DNA from: Rhodothermia bacterium
GTDB taxonomy: Bacteria > Bacteroidota > Rhodothermia > Balneolales > Balneolaceae
Reading direction: 5' to 3'
Length of the DNA: 64,000 nt
Assembly: GCA_030427885.1 (NCBI GenBank)
Contig: JAUICM010000001.1
Location: 124,001-188,000 of the forward strand
Shown: positions 45,628-54,588 of the stretch, piece by piece
Layout of the letters: each line of letters begins with the position of its first letter
Position numbering within the stretch: position 1 is the stretch's first letter
Translations under genes and position numbers: made by a program
Notes under the pieces: model-generated
What the model was told of the DNA's origin: nothing
The model's input: the letters and a program-made list of their open reading frames with translations, nothing else
Databases searched by the model: none

Positions 45628-46848
45628 ATGGCTGCTATTGAACGAAGAAAATCCATTCAGGTAATGGTTGGGGATGTTCCTGTTGGAGGTGGAGCTCCTA
45701 TTGTTATTCAGTCGATGACAAACACTGACACTGCGGATGTTGACGAAACAGTTGATCAGATTGATCATTTGAATAAAGCCGGATCTGAATTGGTTCGGAT
45801 CACGGTAAACAATGATCAGGCGGCACAGGCAGTGCCATTTATCAAAGAAAAACTATTGAACAGGGGGATAGCCGTTCCTGTGATCGGAGATTTTCATTAC
45901 AACGGGCATGTATTGCTTACCAAATACCCGGATATGGCTCGATCGCTGGCGAAATTCAGGATCAACCCTGGAAATACCGGAACCAAGACCAGAGATAAGA
46001 ATTTTTCAACTATTGTAGAGCAGGCGATCAAATATGATAAACCTGTTAGGATTGGAGTAAACTGGGGGTCGCTGGACCAACAACTCCTGGCAGAGAAGAT
46101 GGATGCCAATAATAAACTTTCAGCACCTAAGTCAGCCAAAGAAGTTATGTTCGATACTATGATCGAAAGCGCGAAGCGATCTTCTGCACTTGCTCAAGAT
46201 GTAGGACTCGGTTCAGATAAGATCATAATCAGTTGTAAAATGTCAGGAGTTCAGGATGTGATCGAAGTTTATACCCGGTTAGCTGAAGAAGTTCCATATC
46301 CATTGCATGTGGGGCTTACTGAAGCAGGAATGGGCATGAAAGGAATGGTAGCGAGTTCTGCTGCACTGTCAGTGATCCTGCAAAGGGGAATAGGAGATAC
46401 CATCAGGGTTTCGCTAACACCGCAGCCCGGAGCAGATCGCGCATTGGAAGTTCAGGTAGCCCAGCAGGTGCTGCAATCCTTAGGTATCAGGAGTTTCCTT
46501 CCCCAGGTGACATCATGTCCCGGTTGCGGAAGAACTAAGAGTACCTACTTTCAGGAACTGGCAGAAGAGATCCAGGAATACATCGTAGATTCAATGCCGG
46601 TTTGGAGACAGATCTACCCGGGGGTGGAAGAAATGGATGTCGCAGTAATGGGCTGTGTGGTGAATGGACCAGGGGAATCCAGGGCTGCCAACATTGGAAT
46701 TTCACTTCCCGGCACCTTCGAGGAACCTAAAGCTCCGGTTTATATTGACGGGGAACATTCCACTACTTTAAAAGGAGATAATATAGGTTCGGAATTCAGA
46801 AAAATTCTGAACGATTATATTGTAAAGAACTACAGTGGGAATACCTAG
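45628..46848 (+). CDS. ispG: 4-hydroxy-3-methylbut-2-enyl diphosphate synthase
   Basis: A 406-residue MEP-pathway enzyme that converts MEcPP to HMBPP. The TIM-barrel part shows [31 protein letters not shown] and [16 protein letters not shown]; the C-terminal 4Fe-4S domain has [15 protein letters not shown] and [12 protein letters not shown] with the cluster Cys residues. This is the two-domain bacterial form without the insert of plant and some other types. It begins 8 bases after the second rhomboid gene. Its product feeds isoprenoid and carotenoid synthesis. Confidence 0.97.
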   Translation: MAAIERRKSIQVMVGDVPVGGGAPIVIQSMTNTDTADVDETVDQIDHLNKAGSELVRITVNNDQAAQAVPFIKEKLLNRGIAVPVIGDFHYNGHVLLTKYPDMARSLAKFRINPGNTGTKTRDKNFSTIVEQAIKYDKPVRIGVNWGSLDQQLLAEKMDANNKLSAPKSAKEVMFDTMIESAKRSSALAQDVGLGSDKIIISCKMSGVQDVIEVYTRLAEEVPYPLHVGLTEAGMGMKGMVASSAALSVILQRGIGDTIRVSLTPQPGADRALEVQVAQQVLQSLGIRSFLPQVTSCPGCGRTKSTYFQELAEEIQEYIVDSMPVWRQIYPGVEEMDVAVMGCVVNGPGESRAANIGISLPGTFEEPKAPVYIDGEHSTTLKGDNIGSEFRKILNDYIVKNYSGNT

Positions 46849-46895
46849 CAATGACTGAACTTCCGCTCTAAAATTAAGTGTATTACATACATTTT

Positions 46896-46911
46896 ATGTA
46901 AGCTCTTACAT
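46896..46911. promoter_or_regulatory. LacI-type operator O1
   Basis: ATGTAAGCTCTTACAT, arms TGTAAG/CTTACA around a 2-base centre, one asymmetry in the middle. It shares its arms with O2 and begins 186 bp before it, about 240 bp before the TonB receptor gene. Confidence 0.6.
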
Positions 46912-47073
46912 TTTCTCAATAAATTTGAGTAAATGCCCTTAAGCTATCCCTCGTCAAGAAAAAAACCGCTTTTCCGGAATAGGTTTATAATATAAATGAA
47001 ATTGGCGAGTATATCCTTAAAAATTAAAGCTGTACTCGAGGAGGGGAAATTCAAAAAAAAAGTAGAATTAGAC

Positions 47074-47106
47074 TTGAAATAATGTAAGCGCTTACATAAT
47101 TTTTTG
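47074..47106 (+). promoter_or_regulatory. Operator O2 inside the receptor-operon promoter
   Basis: ATGTAAGCGCTTACAT (47082-47097) is a perfect 16-bp palindrome with the central CG typical of LacI/GalR operators. It lies between TTG (47074-47076) and TAATTTTTTG (47097-47106), which resemble the -33 and -7 boxes of Bacteroidota promoters, so binding there should block transcription. The receptor ATG is 30 bases further. The likely binder is the LacI protein encoded at 56790-57779. Confidence 0.6.
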
Positions 47107-47136
47107 CGCAAACCGAACACCTAGTGAGTCACTACC

Positions 47137-49833
47137 ATGGTATTAAGTAAAAGAAGGTTCTCTCTTTTTCTATTTCTTTTCCTAACGCTCTCAATTTCAG
47201 TACAAGCACAATACGGTAAAATCAGGGGAGTGATCACTGATTCCGAGACTGGTGAAACCATTATAGGTGCAAGTATTCTTATCGATGGTACCACCAAAGG
47301 TACAGCAACAAATGTTGATGGTGAATATATAATTCTGGCTGTTTCTCCGGGAGAGTACAAGCTCAGAGTTTCTTACATCGGATATAATACTACGTACATA
47401 GAGGATGTGAGAGTTAATATTGACCTGACTACAGAAATAAATGTAAGTCTTACACCTCAGACTATAGAAGGGCAGGAAGTAGTAGTTGTTGCAGAACGTG
47501 AATTGGTGAGAAAGGATGTAACTGCAAGTATGGCTTCCGTCGGCTCAAAAGAGATAGAAGCAATTCCGGTTGAGAATTTTAGTGAAGTAGTTGAATTGCA
47601 GGCTGGTGTGGTTGATGGTCACTTCAGGGGAGGGCGGTCTGGTGAGGTTGGTTACTGGGTTGATGGCGTTCCCGTAACGGATTCATTTGATGGTAGTTTA
47701 TCTGCAGGAGTGGAGAATTCCTCCGTTCAGGAAGTTCAGGTAGTAACAGGGGCATTTAACGCCGAATATGGTCAGGCGATGAGTGGTATTGTAAATATCG
47801 TTACCAAAGACGGGAGTAATGAATTTTCAGGTAGCGTAAATGCTTTCACGGGTGATTACATCTCTTCCCGGAATAACCTTTTTACCAGGATCGATAATTA
47901 TAATCCTGCTGCAGTTAAGAATATTGAGACCAGTCTTAGTGGTCCTGTTATAAAGGATAAGTTATTTTTCTTCGGAACTGTCAGATATTTTAATAATGAA
48001 GGATGGTTGTACGGCCAAAATGTATTCTCAAAAGAGGATGTGGGGGTTAACAGTCTGGGGCAGATCGCATTACTTGATACAACGGGAACAGGAGATTCAT
48101 CTTATGTAAGCATGAACCCATATGAGAAGATCAATGGCCAGATGAAACTTACATGGAATGCGTTCAAAGGATTTAAACTATCTGTTAATGGTATCATTGG
48201 TAAGGATGAGTCAAAAGGATATGAGCACGAAAAAAGATTTATGCCATCTTTTGATCAAAAGAATTTTTCTCTGAACCGCAGCTTTTATGTAAAAGCAACT
48301 CACCTTATTTCAGACAAGACATTTTATGATTTCAGTATCTCTAACAACTACAAGAATTTTGAGTCCTATGTATACGAAGATCCATATGACCCACGCTATG
48401 CGGTAAACGATTATGCTGGCTACCGGGCCAATAATGTTACCTCTGGTTTCATAGTTGGAGGTACTGATAATGGGCGTTACACCAGAACAACAAGTACTTA
48501 CATTGCAAAACTTGATCTGAACAGCCAGGTTAATAATCAGAATCAGATGAAGATGGGTGCTGAGTTCAGGTATCACTCTCTAAAACAGGAAGATCTGACT
48601 TCAATAGTGGTGAGTCCGAACAGTGGAGTGATCACCTTATTTGATAATGGCTCTTATGATGTGAATCCTATCGAGTTCTCAGGTTATATTCAGGATAAAC
48701 TGGAAGTGGGGAGTTTGATTATTAATGCCGGCGTTCGATTCGATTATTTCGATGCCAAATTCAAGGTATTTACGGATCCAACCGATCCCGAAGTAGTATT
48801 CCCGGAGCTTCGTCCAAACCCGGATGATGAAAGTACCTATTTCAAAGATTCAGATGCGTCTTATAAGATAAGTCCACGGCTTGGTATCGCATTCCCGGTT
48901 TCTGATGCAGGAGTGGTTCACTTTTCATACGGTCATTTCTTTCAGATCCCGAATTTCTCTTTGCTATACCAGAATCCTGAATTCAGACTTAATACAGGTG
49001 GTTCCGGTCTTATCGGCCTTCTTGGCAATGCAAACCTGAAACCTCAGCAGACAGTAAATGGTGAGCTTGGTTATAAGCAGGAGCTTAATTCGAGTACAGC
49101 GATCGAGATCACAGCGTTTTTCCGTGATATCAGGAATCTGGCCGGAACAGCTACAGAAGCTACCGATGTTTCTGGTACTTCAGCTAACTACGGTATTATT
49201 ACTAACTCAGATTTCGGCTTCATCAAAGGGATCGTACTGGCTTTCGATAAAAGCTTCGGACCAAATTTCTTTGTAACAGCCGATTATACTTTCCAGGTAG
49301 CAAAAGGTAATTCATCTGATCCGGCTCAGGCATACAATGCAGCCGCAGCAAAAACTCCTCTTGAAAAAGTGATCGTGCCGCTAAACTGGGATCAGCTTCA
49401 GACCTTCAATGCAACCGGTTCATACAGAACAGCTAATGGCTGGGGAGTTGGAGCAGTATTTACTGTTGGATCCGGATTCCCTTATACCAGAGATTATGCA
49501 AGTATTGTAACCGGATTAGTTCCGCCTTCCGAGATCAATCTGAATGCCAATAAAAGGCCTGTTAAATACAATCTTGATCTAAATGTAACCAAAGATATTG
49601 AACTCAGCGGTTCACAAAGCATTCAGCTATACGCGAAGCTTGATAACATTCTGGATCACGGCAATGAGCAGGGAGTGTATGGAGATACCGGAAGAGCAAC
49701 CTATTCATTGTACAAGAATGTGGATGCCAAAACCTACTTCGGGGATGAGGTTTTTATAAATCAGAATTATTCCCGTCCTGATTTTTATAACGAGCCCCGT
49801 CGTGTTGTAGTCGGGTTCAGATACAGATTTTAA
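47137..49833 (+). CDS. TonB-dependent receptor with carboxypeptidase-like N-domain
   Basis: An 898-residue outer-membrane receptor for TonB-driven uptake. Sec signal to about residue 26 (VQAQ); a CarboxypepD-regulatory-like domain (about 28-110: GKIRGVITDSETGETIIGASI... SYIGYNTTYI); plug (about 125-240; VDGVPVTDSFDGSL and GAFNAEYGQAMSGIVNIVTKDG); 22-strand barrel to the end, closing in Arg-Tyr-Arg-Phe as barrel proteins do. It is shorter than typical SusC and no SusD follows. First gene of the alpha-glucan locus and directly behind the LacI-type operator. Cargo is presumably maltodextrin, by context. Confidence 0.92.
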   Translation: MVLSKRRFSLFLFLFLTLSISVQAQYGKIRGVITDSETGETIIGASILIDGTTKGTATNVDGEYIILAVSPGEYKLRVSYIGYNTTYIEDVRVNIDLTTEINVSLTPQTIEGQEVVVVAERELVRKDVTASMASVGSKEIEAIPVENFSEVVELQAGVVDGHFRGGRSGEVGYWVDGVPVTDSFDGSLSAGVENSSVQEVQVVTGAFNAEYGQAMSGIVNIVTKDGSNEFSGSVNAFTGDYISSRNNLFTRIDNYNPAAVKNIETSLSGPVIKDKLFFFGTVRYFNNEGWLYGQNVFSKEDVGVNSLGQIALLDTTGTGDSSYVSMNPYEKINGQMKLTWNAFKGFKLSVNGIIGKDESKGYEHEKRFMPSFDQKNFSLNRSFYVKATHLISDKTFYDFSISNNYKNFESYVYEDPYDPRYAVNDYAGYRANNVTSGFIVGGTDNGRYTRTTSTYIAKLDLNSQVNNQNQMKMGAEFRYHSLKQEDLTSIVVSPNSGVITLFDNGSYDVNPIEFSGYIQDKLEVGSLIINAGVRFDYFDAKFKVFTDPTDPEVVFPELRPNPDDESTYFKDSDASYKISPRLGIAFPVSDAGVVHFSYGHFFQIPNFSLLYQNPEFRLNTGGSGLIGLLGNANLKPQQTVNGELGYKQELNSSTAIEITAFFRDIRNLAGTATEATDVSGTSANYGIITNSDFGFIKGIVLAFDKSFGPNFFVTADYTFQVAKGNSSDPAQAYNAAAAKTPLEKVIVPLNWDQLQTFNATGSYRTANGWGVGAVFTVGSGFPYTRDYASIVTGLVPPSEINLNANKRPVKYNLDLNVTKDIELSGSQSIQLYAKLDNILDHGNEQGVYGDTGRATYSLYKNVDAKTYFGDEVFINQNYSRPDFYNEPRRVVVGFRYRF

Positions 49834-49845
49834 TTGAAGAAATTA

Positions 49846-52800
49846 ATGAATAACAGCAGCGTAATCATGAAAATTCGAAAGCTAACCAGTCTGTTTGCAT
49901 TTGTTCTGATGCTACAGGGGTTTGTATATGCTCAAAATACCATTCCGGATTTCTTAAGAGATCCGCAATACCGTTCGAGCAGAACCTATGAAAAGGACGC
50001 TACCTCAGATGGAAACCGGGTGAATATTACTTTTGCCAATACTGGATTATTAGGCGGGGTGGGTAAAGTAAGAGGGGAATGGCCAAGAGGATCGGATGTG
50101 AACTACATTGGTGATGTTTCTCCGGTTGTTGCTCTCGAAATTCCGGTAGATACTGATAACGATGGTGTTGCAGATACGCTGTTTCAACATGCGCTTACAA
50201 ACCGTGGGCCAAGAGCTGGACAAGGCACACGTCCCGGTCAATCTGCTTTCTGGGGTTTTGAACCTATGGGTGGTTTTGCAAAAAATGATGGTGAAAATGA
50301 ACGCCCTGCTTTAAGTACAGATCCGGATACCTGGCCGGATTACTGGCCTGATGAACCTACCTGGCTGGATGGACAAGGCAGACCGGAATGGAACGGATTT
50401 TTCGGACGTGATATCTTCAATGCTGACTTTGAGACCTACTTCTGGGTGGATGATCACAATGACAAATATATGCAGACATCGAGCTACAATCCCTATGGTT
50501 TTCAACCGGATTCTACAAGTCCGGGAAGAGATGGCCAGGGACTTGCGATGAGCGTTCGTGGTATGCAGTGGAGCCAGTTCCTGGCTCAGGATGCTATGTT
50601 CTATATTTACGAGCTTACAAACACCAGTACCACAACATACCCAAGAGTTTCAGTAGGACTGGTTGTGGGAACGGCTGCTGGAGAAAGTGCAATAAGTGGT
50701 AGTGGGGATACTCAGGATGACCTTGCTTTCTTTGACCAGGCGAACAGGATCGTGTATTCCTGGGATGCTGATGCTACAAATGCTGATGGTAATGATGTAG
50801 GTTATGTCGGTTACGCGTTTATGGAAAGTCCCGGCGATCCAAATGATGGAATTGATAATGATGGTGATGGTGACCCCAATAAATTAAATGTAAATGGATT
50901 TCCTTATGTAGATCCGGCATTAGCGGGTTCTGATAATACTTTTACCAGTTTAGATTTTGAGCCAAGAACCCTCGCGGAAGGTGATCCACTTATTCTTATT
51001 GATCAGCAGACCGGAAAGAGATCTGCCGTATTCGTAGGAAACAGCAACATGACGGTCACTTCACAAGGGATAGATTATGTGATTGGACCGGGAGCTATCA
51101 TTCAGGAAAAGCAGAAAACCATTCAGGGACAAATCGAAACCGTAACGGTAACTGAGAAAAACCTGATCGATGAAGATCTTGACGGAATTATTGATGAAGA
51201 TGTAAACCTGCACTTCGAGCGTCGTCAGCAGGAACTGACGGGTGGTGTTAGAATATTGCCAGCACTTAGGTATAAAAACTATGTAGGTATGGCTGAAGCA
51301 GTTGGTAATAGTGTTCCAACCCGGGCTGATTCAATTCAATATGGAATATTGAATAATATGATCGATGAAGCCGGCGATGACGGAATTGATAATGACGGCG
51401 ACTGGGACGCGATCACAGATGATGTGGGAGCTGACGGTAGAGCAGGTACAGGTGATGCCGGAGAAGGAGATGGTAAGCCATCTGCAGGAGAGCCAAATTT
51501 TGATGCACTGGATAAAGATGAAACCGATCAGGTTGGACTTTCCAGTTTCTATTATTTCACCCCTCCGGGAGCGGTACCTTTAACTACCGATGCAACTGTC
51601 TGGAATGCAATGGCACCCGGATTTTTCACTACCAATGATGAATTGCAATTCCAGCAGGCAAATGGTGGGGTTGATGGCGACTTTATTTTCAGTTCCGGGT
51701 ATTTCAGACTGGAACCGGGTCAAACCATTCGTTTCTCTCTGGCGCTGGTATTTGGGGAAGATCTGGCAAACATTACCAATAATGTGACCACCATTCAGGA
51801 GATCTACGACAGGAATTATAACTTTGCCAGACCACCAGATAAGCCAACATTGAAAGCTGCAGTTGGTGATGAAAAAGTGACTTTGTACTGGAATAGTCTT
51901 TCAGAGGAAAGTGAGGACGCGGTATTAGGGAAGGATTTCGAGGGTTATAAGCTGTTCAAAAGTACAGACCCTAATTTCCTTGATCCAAGCAGAATTACAG
52001 ATGCTTTCGGTAACGATGCTATCCTGAAGCCAATTGCACAGTTTGACCTTGATAATGATATCAATGGTTTGTGGCAGGCTTACGAAGATACTTCAACAGG
52101 ACAGAACGATCCTGCATATGTATTCAATCCAGATCTTGCTGAACGGGTAAGAGGAGTTCCCTTCTTCCTGGGAGATGATACAGGACTGGAACATTCCTAT
52201 GTGGATACCAACGTGGTTAACGGACAGAAATATTATTACGCTCTGGTAGCTTATGACCGGGGAAGTATTGAGTTCTATCCTGCGGAAAACAATTTCTCCG
52301 TTACAGTGCGGGAAGACGGTTCTGTGCTCACAGATATCAATGTGGTGGAAGTTGAACCAAATACCAGTGTCCTAGGATATCAGGCAGGAGCTGTAGCAGG
52401 TGATATCACGCATCCAAGTGGAGCAGCCACAGGAGATGTTTTTATCGAGGTATTAGATCCGTTGTTCCTGGGTGATAACACCCAATATGATATTGAATTC
52501 GATGGGTCGGAATTAGGAGCAGAAACTTTCTCTGTACGGGCAGATGGTAATTATCTTGTGACCGATGCAGAAATTGGAAATTCCGGGTCAAGTATTTTTG
52601 ATGGTATGCGAATAGCATTCAGAAATGACGCGAACCGTTTTGATCCTGATAGTTCAGCCTGGACTGCAAACGAACCTGATAGTATGGTGGTAGTAAGGGT
52701 AAGAGAAGGAGTCCTGAGTAATTCACCTTTCTGGCAGTTCCAGGGTATAAAAGCTCCGTATGATTACGCAATTACTTTCAGCGATCAGAATATTGCTACC

Positions 52801-53499
52801 TCACTGGATACCGTGAATGGATCGGGGTTTGGAGCAAGAAACACACCAGCAGTTCAAACCAATTTCAAGGTTACAAATCTGACGACTGGTGAAGATGTTC
52901 CTTTTGCTTTTGACGAATCACAGGGAACAGCAAACGGAAGGATCGGTGAAAATGAATATGTCTATATCTACGATACTTTCGGTGATTCATTACATGCCAC
53001 TTATGAGTTTAGTTTCAGATATGAAAATGTGATTGGTCAGGGAAGAATTCCAACAGGAGATCTGCCAGTAGGAGGTGAAACGTATACCTTGCGCACATAC
53101 AAAGCTTTCCGAAGCAATGATGTGTATTCGTATTCAACTACTGCTTCAAAAGTAGATAACGACGAAGCCAAGTCGCAGCTTGATATGGTGAGGGTTGTTC
53201 CAAACCCATACGTAGCTGCTGCCAGCTGGGAGGGTAAATTACCACCAACTATTACAAGTGGACGTGGTGAGAGGAAGATTCAGTTTCAGAATGTGCCGGC
53301 AAACTCCACCATTAGGATATTCAGTGTGAGAGGAGAGCTGGTCAGGGAACTCAAGCACGAAAGTTCGATCGACCGCGGAGTAGTTGATTGGGATCTAAAG
53401 ACCAGGGAAAACCTGGAGATAGCTTATGGTGTGTACTACTATCATTTAGAAGCACCGGGTGTAGGTACAAAAACAGGAAAAATTGCACTTATCAAATAG
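49846..53499 (+). CDS. Large secreted protein with Asp-rich repeats, FN3-like domain and C-terminal sorting-like domain
   Basis: About 1217 residues from the ATG at 49846; another ATG at 49867 gives the tight signal MKIRKLTSLFAFVLMLQG ending VYAQ. Asp-rich loops like dockerin or thrombospondin-3 calcium sites recur: DTDNDGVADTLF, GIDNDGDGDPNK, DEDLDGIIDEDVN, GIDNDGDWDAITDD. A fibronectin-III-like part begins PDKPTLKAAVGDEKVTLYW (about 670). The end, VVPNPYVAAASW to VKTGKIALIK-like KTGKIALIK, resembles a variant T9SS sorting domain. I know no named function. It stands 12 bases after the receptor and before the PorV-like gene, where SusD would be in a Sus locus, so a glycan-capture role at the surface is my inference. 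Confidence 0.8.
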   Translation: MNNSSVIMKIRKLTSLFAFVLMLQGFVYAQNTIPDFLRDPQYRSSRTYEKDATSDGNRVNITFANTGLLGGVGKVRGEWPRGSDVNYIGDVSPVVALEIPVDTDNDGVADTLFQHALTNRGPRAGQGTRPGQSAFWGFEPMGGFAKNDGENERPALSTDPDTWPDYWPDEPTWLDGQGRPEWNGFFGRDIFNADFETYFWVDDHNDKYMQTSSYNPYGFQPDSTSPGRDGQGLAMSVRGMQWSQFLAQDAMFYIYELTNTSTTTYPRVSVGLVVGTAAGESAISGSGDTQDDLAFFDQANRIVYSWDADATNADGNDVGYVGYAFMESPGDPNDGIDNDGDGDPNKLNVNGFPYVDPALAGSDNTFTSLDFEPRTLAEGDPLILIDQQTGKRSAVFVGNSNMTVTSQGIDYVIGPGAIIQEKQKTIQGQIETVTVTEKNLIDEDLDGIIDEDVNLHFERRQQELTGGVRILPALRYKNYVGMAEAVGNSVPTRADSIQYGILNNMIDEAGDDGIDNDGDWDAITDDVGADGRAGTGDAGEGDGKPSAGEPNFDALDKDETDQVGLSSFYYFTPPGAVPLTTDATVWNAMAPGFFTTNDELQFQQANGGVDGDFIFSSGYFRLEPGQTIRFSLALVFGEDLANITNNVTTIQEIYDRNYNFARPPDKPTLKAAVGDEKVTLYWNSLSEESEDAVLGKDFEGYKLFKSTDPNFLDPSRITDAFGNDAILKPIAQFDLDNDINGLWQAYEDTSTGQNDPAYVFNPDLAERVRGVPFFLGDDTGLEHSYVDTNVVNGQKYYYALVAYDRGSIEFYPAENNFSVTVREDGSVLTDINVVEVEPNTSVLGYQAGAVAGDITHPSGAATGDVFIEVLDPLFLGDNTQYDIEFDGSELGAETFSVRADGNYLVTDAEIGNSGSSIFDGMRIAFRNDANRFDPDSSAWTANEPDSMVVVRVREGVLSNSPFWQFQGIKAPYDYAITFSDQNIATSLDTVNGSGFGARNTPAVQTNFKVTNLTTGEDVPFAFDESQGTANGRIGENEYVYIYDTFGDSLHATYEFSFRYENVIGQGRIPTGDLPVGGETYTLRTYKAFRSNDVYSYSTTASKVDNDEAKSQLDMVRVVPNPYVAAASWEGKLPPTITSGRGERKIQFQNVPANSTIRIFSVRGELVRELKHESSIDRGVVDWDLKTRENLEIAYGVYYYHLEAPGVGTKTGKIALIK

Positions 53500-53511
53500 G
53501 TAGGATCGACC

Positions 53512-54537
53512 ATGTATAAAAGATTTAAGACATACAGCTGCAGTTTATTACTGGTACTTACATTAGCCAGCCTTGATGCCTTTGCACAGGATAAGGTAGG
53601 TAGTACAGCAGCTCAGTTTTTAGGGATTACAGCCGGAGCGCGCTCATCTGGTATGGGTGGAGCATATGTAGCAATCAGTGACGATGGAAGCGGAATGTAC
53701 TGGAACCCGGGAGGACTTGCACGTACTACCGGAAACCGGGTTACATTCTCTAATATGAACTGGTTTGTTGGAAGTCAGATCCAGGATGCTTCTGTTGTGA
53801 TCAATGGAGAGAATTCTGGTAATTTCGGACTTTCAGTTCGCTCACTCGATTATGGTGAGATCGCTGTAACCACGATTGATAATCCTGAAGGAACAGGAGA
53901 ACGATTTACCCCAACTGATTTGTCAGTGGCATTTTCATATTCCAGGTTTGTTACAGAAAAATTCTCGATCGGAGCCAGTACAAGATTTGTACAGCAAAAG
54001 ATATGGAATGAATCAGCAACAGGTTTTGCGTTCGATTTGGGTATGATTTACACCACTGATTTTAAAAACATGAGAATAGGGATGTCAATCCTCAACTTTG
54101 GTGGCGATATGCAGCTACAAGGTGATGACCTCAGACGTCCGATTGATGTTGATGAAGGTATCAATGGAAACAATGGAAGGGTGGAAGGGTATCTTGGTAC
54201 CAAAGCCTGGCCGATGCCTCTGATATTCAGAGTTGGGATTGCAATTGATCTGATCGACACAGAATATCACAAAATAGAATTTGCGGTAGACGCAAAACAT
54301 CCAAACGACAACTCAGAAAGTTTGGATGTAGGAATGGAATACGGGTTTCACGATCTTGTATTCTTCAGAGGAGGCTACAGAAGTCTCTTCTCCTCACGCA
54401 CCGAGGATCAAAACATGACTGCAGGTTTCGGCCTGAAGTATGCGATAGGTGGAGTAACTGCAAATCTCGGGGCTGCATACATGACCCACGAGTATTTGGA
54501 TAACCCACTTCTCTGGACCCTCGAAATCGAATTTTAA
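53512..54537 (+). CDS. PorV/PorQ-family outer-membrane protein
   Basis: A 341-residue barrel protein with a Sec signal (ends FAQD, residue 26) and the family start STAAQFLGITAGARSSGMGGAYVAISDDGSGMYWNPGGLA. The FadL-like barrel continues to a C-terminal LWTLEIEF with terminal Phe. PorV/PorQ proteins act in T9SS: they shuttle cargo from the translocon to the attachment complex. This copy is tied to a single locus, 12 bases after the large secreted protein, so it may serve that cargo only. The core T9SS genes are not in the window. Confidence 0.9.
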   Translation: MYKRFKTYSCSLLLVLTLASLDAFAQDKVGSTAAQFLGITAGARSSGMGGAYVAISDDGSGMYWNPGGLARTTGNRVTFSNMNWFVGSQIQDASVVINGENSGNFGLSVRSLDYGEIAVTTIDNPEGTGERFTPTDLSVAFSYSRFVTEKFSIGASTRFVQQKIWNESATGFAFDLGMIYTTDFKNMRIGMSILNFGGDMQLQGDDLRRPIDVDEGINGNNGRVEGYLGTKAWPMPLIFRVGIAIDLIDTEYHKIEFAVDAKHPNDNSESLDVGMEYGFHDLVFFRGGYRSLFSSRTEDQNMTAGFGLKYAIGGVTANLGAAYMTHEYLDNPLLWTLEIEF

Positions 54538-54588
54538 AACATAAACAAACTGCAAAAGCAGACAATAATCACAAAAAAAGGAGCAAAC

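Noticed and set aside
47442-47454. TGTAAGTCTTACA inside the TonB receptor gene as a third LacI operator
   Set aside because: The centre is 1 base instead of 2, which changes the half-site geometry, and the bases are ordinary codons (GTA AGT CTT ACA); coincidence is as likely.
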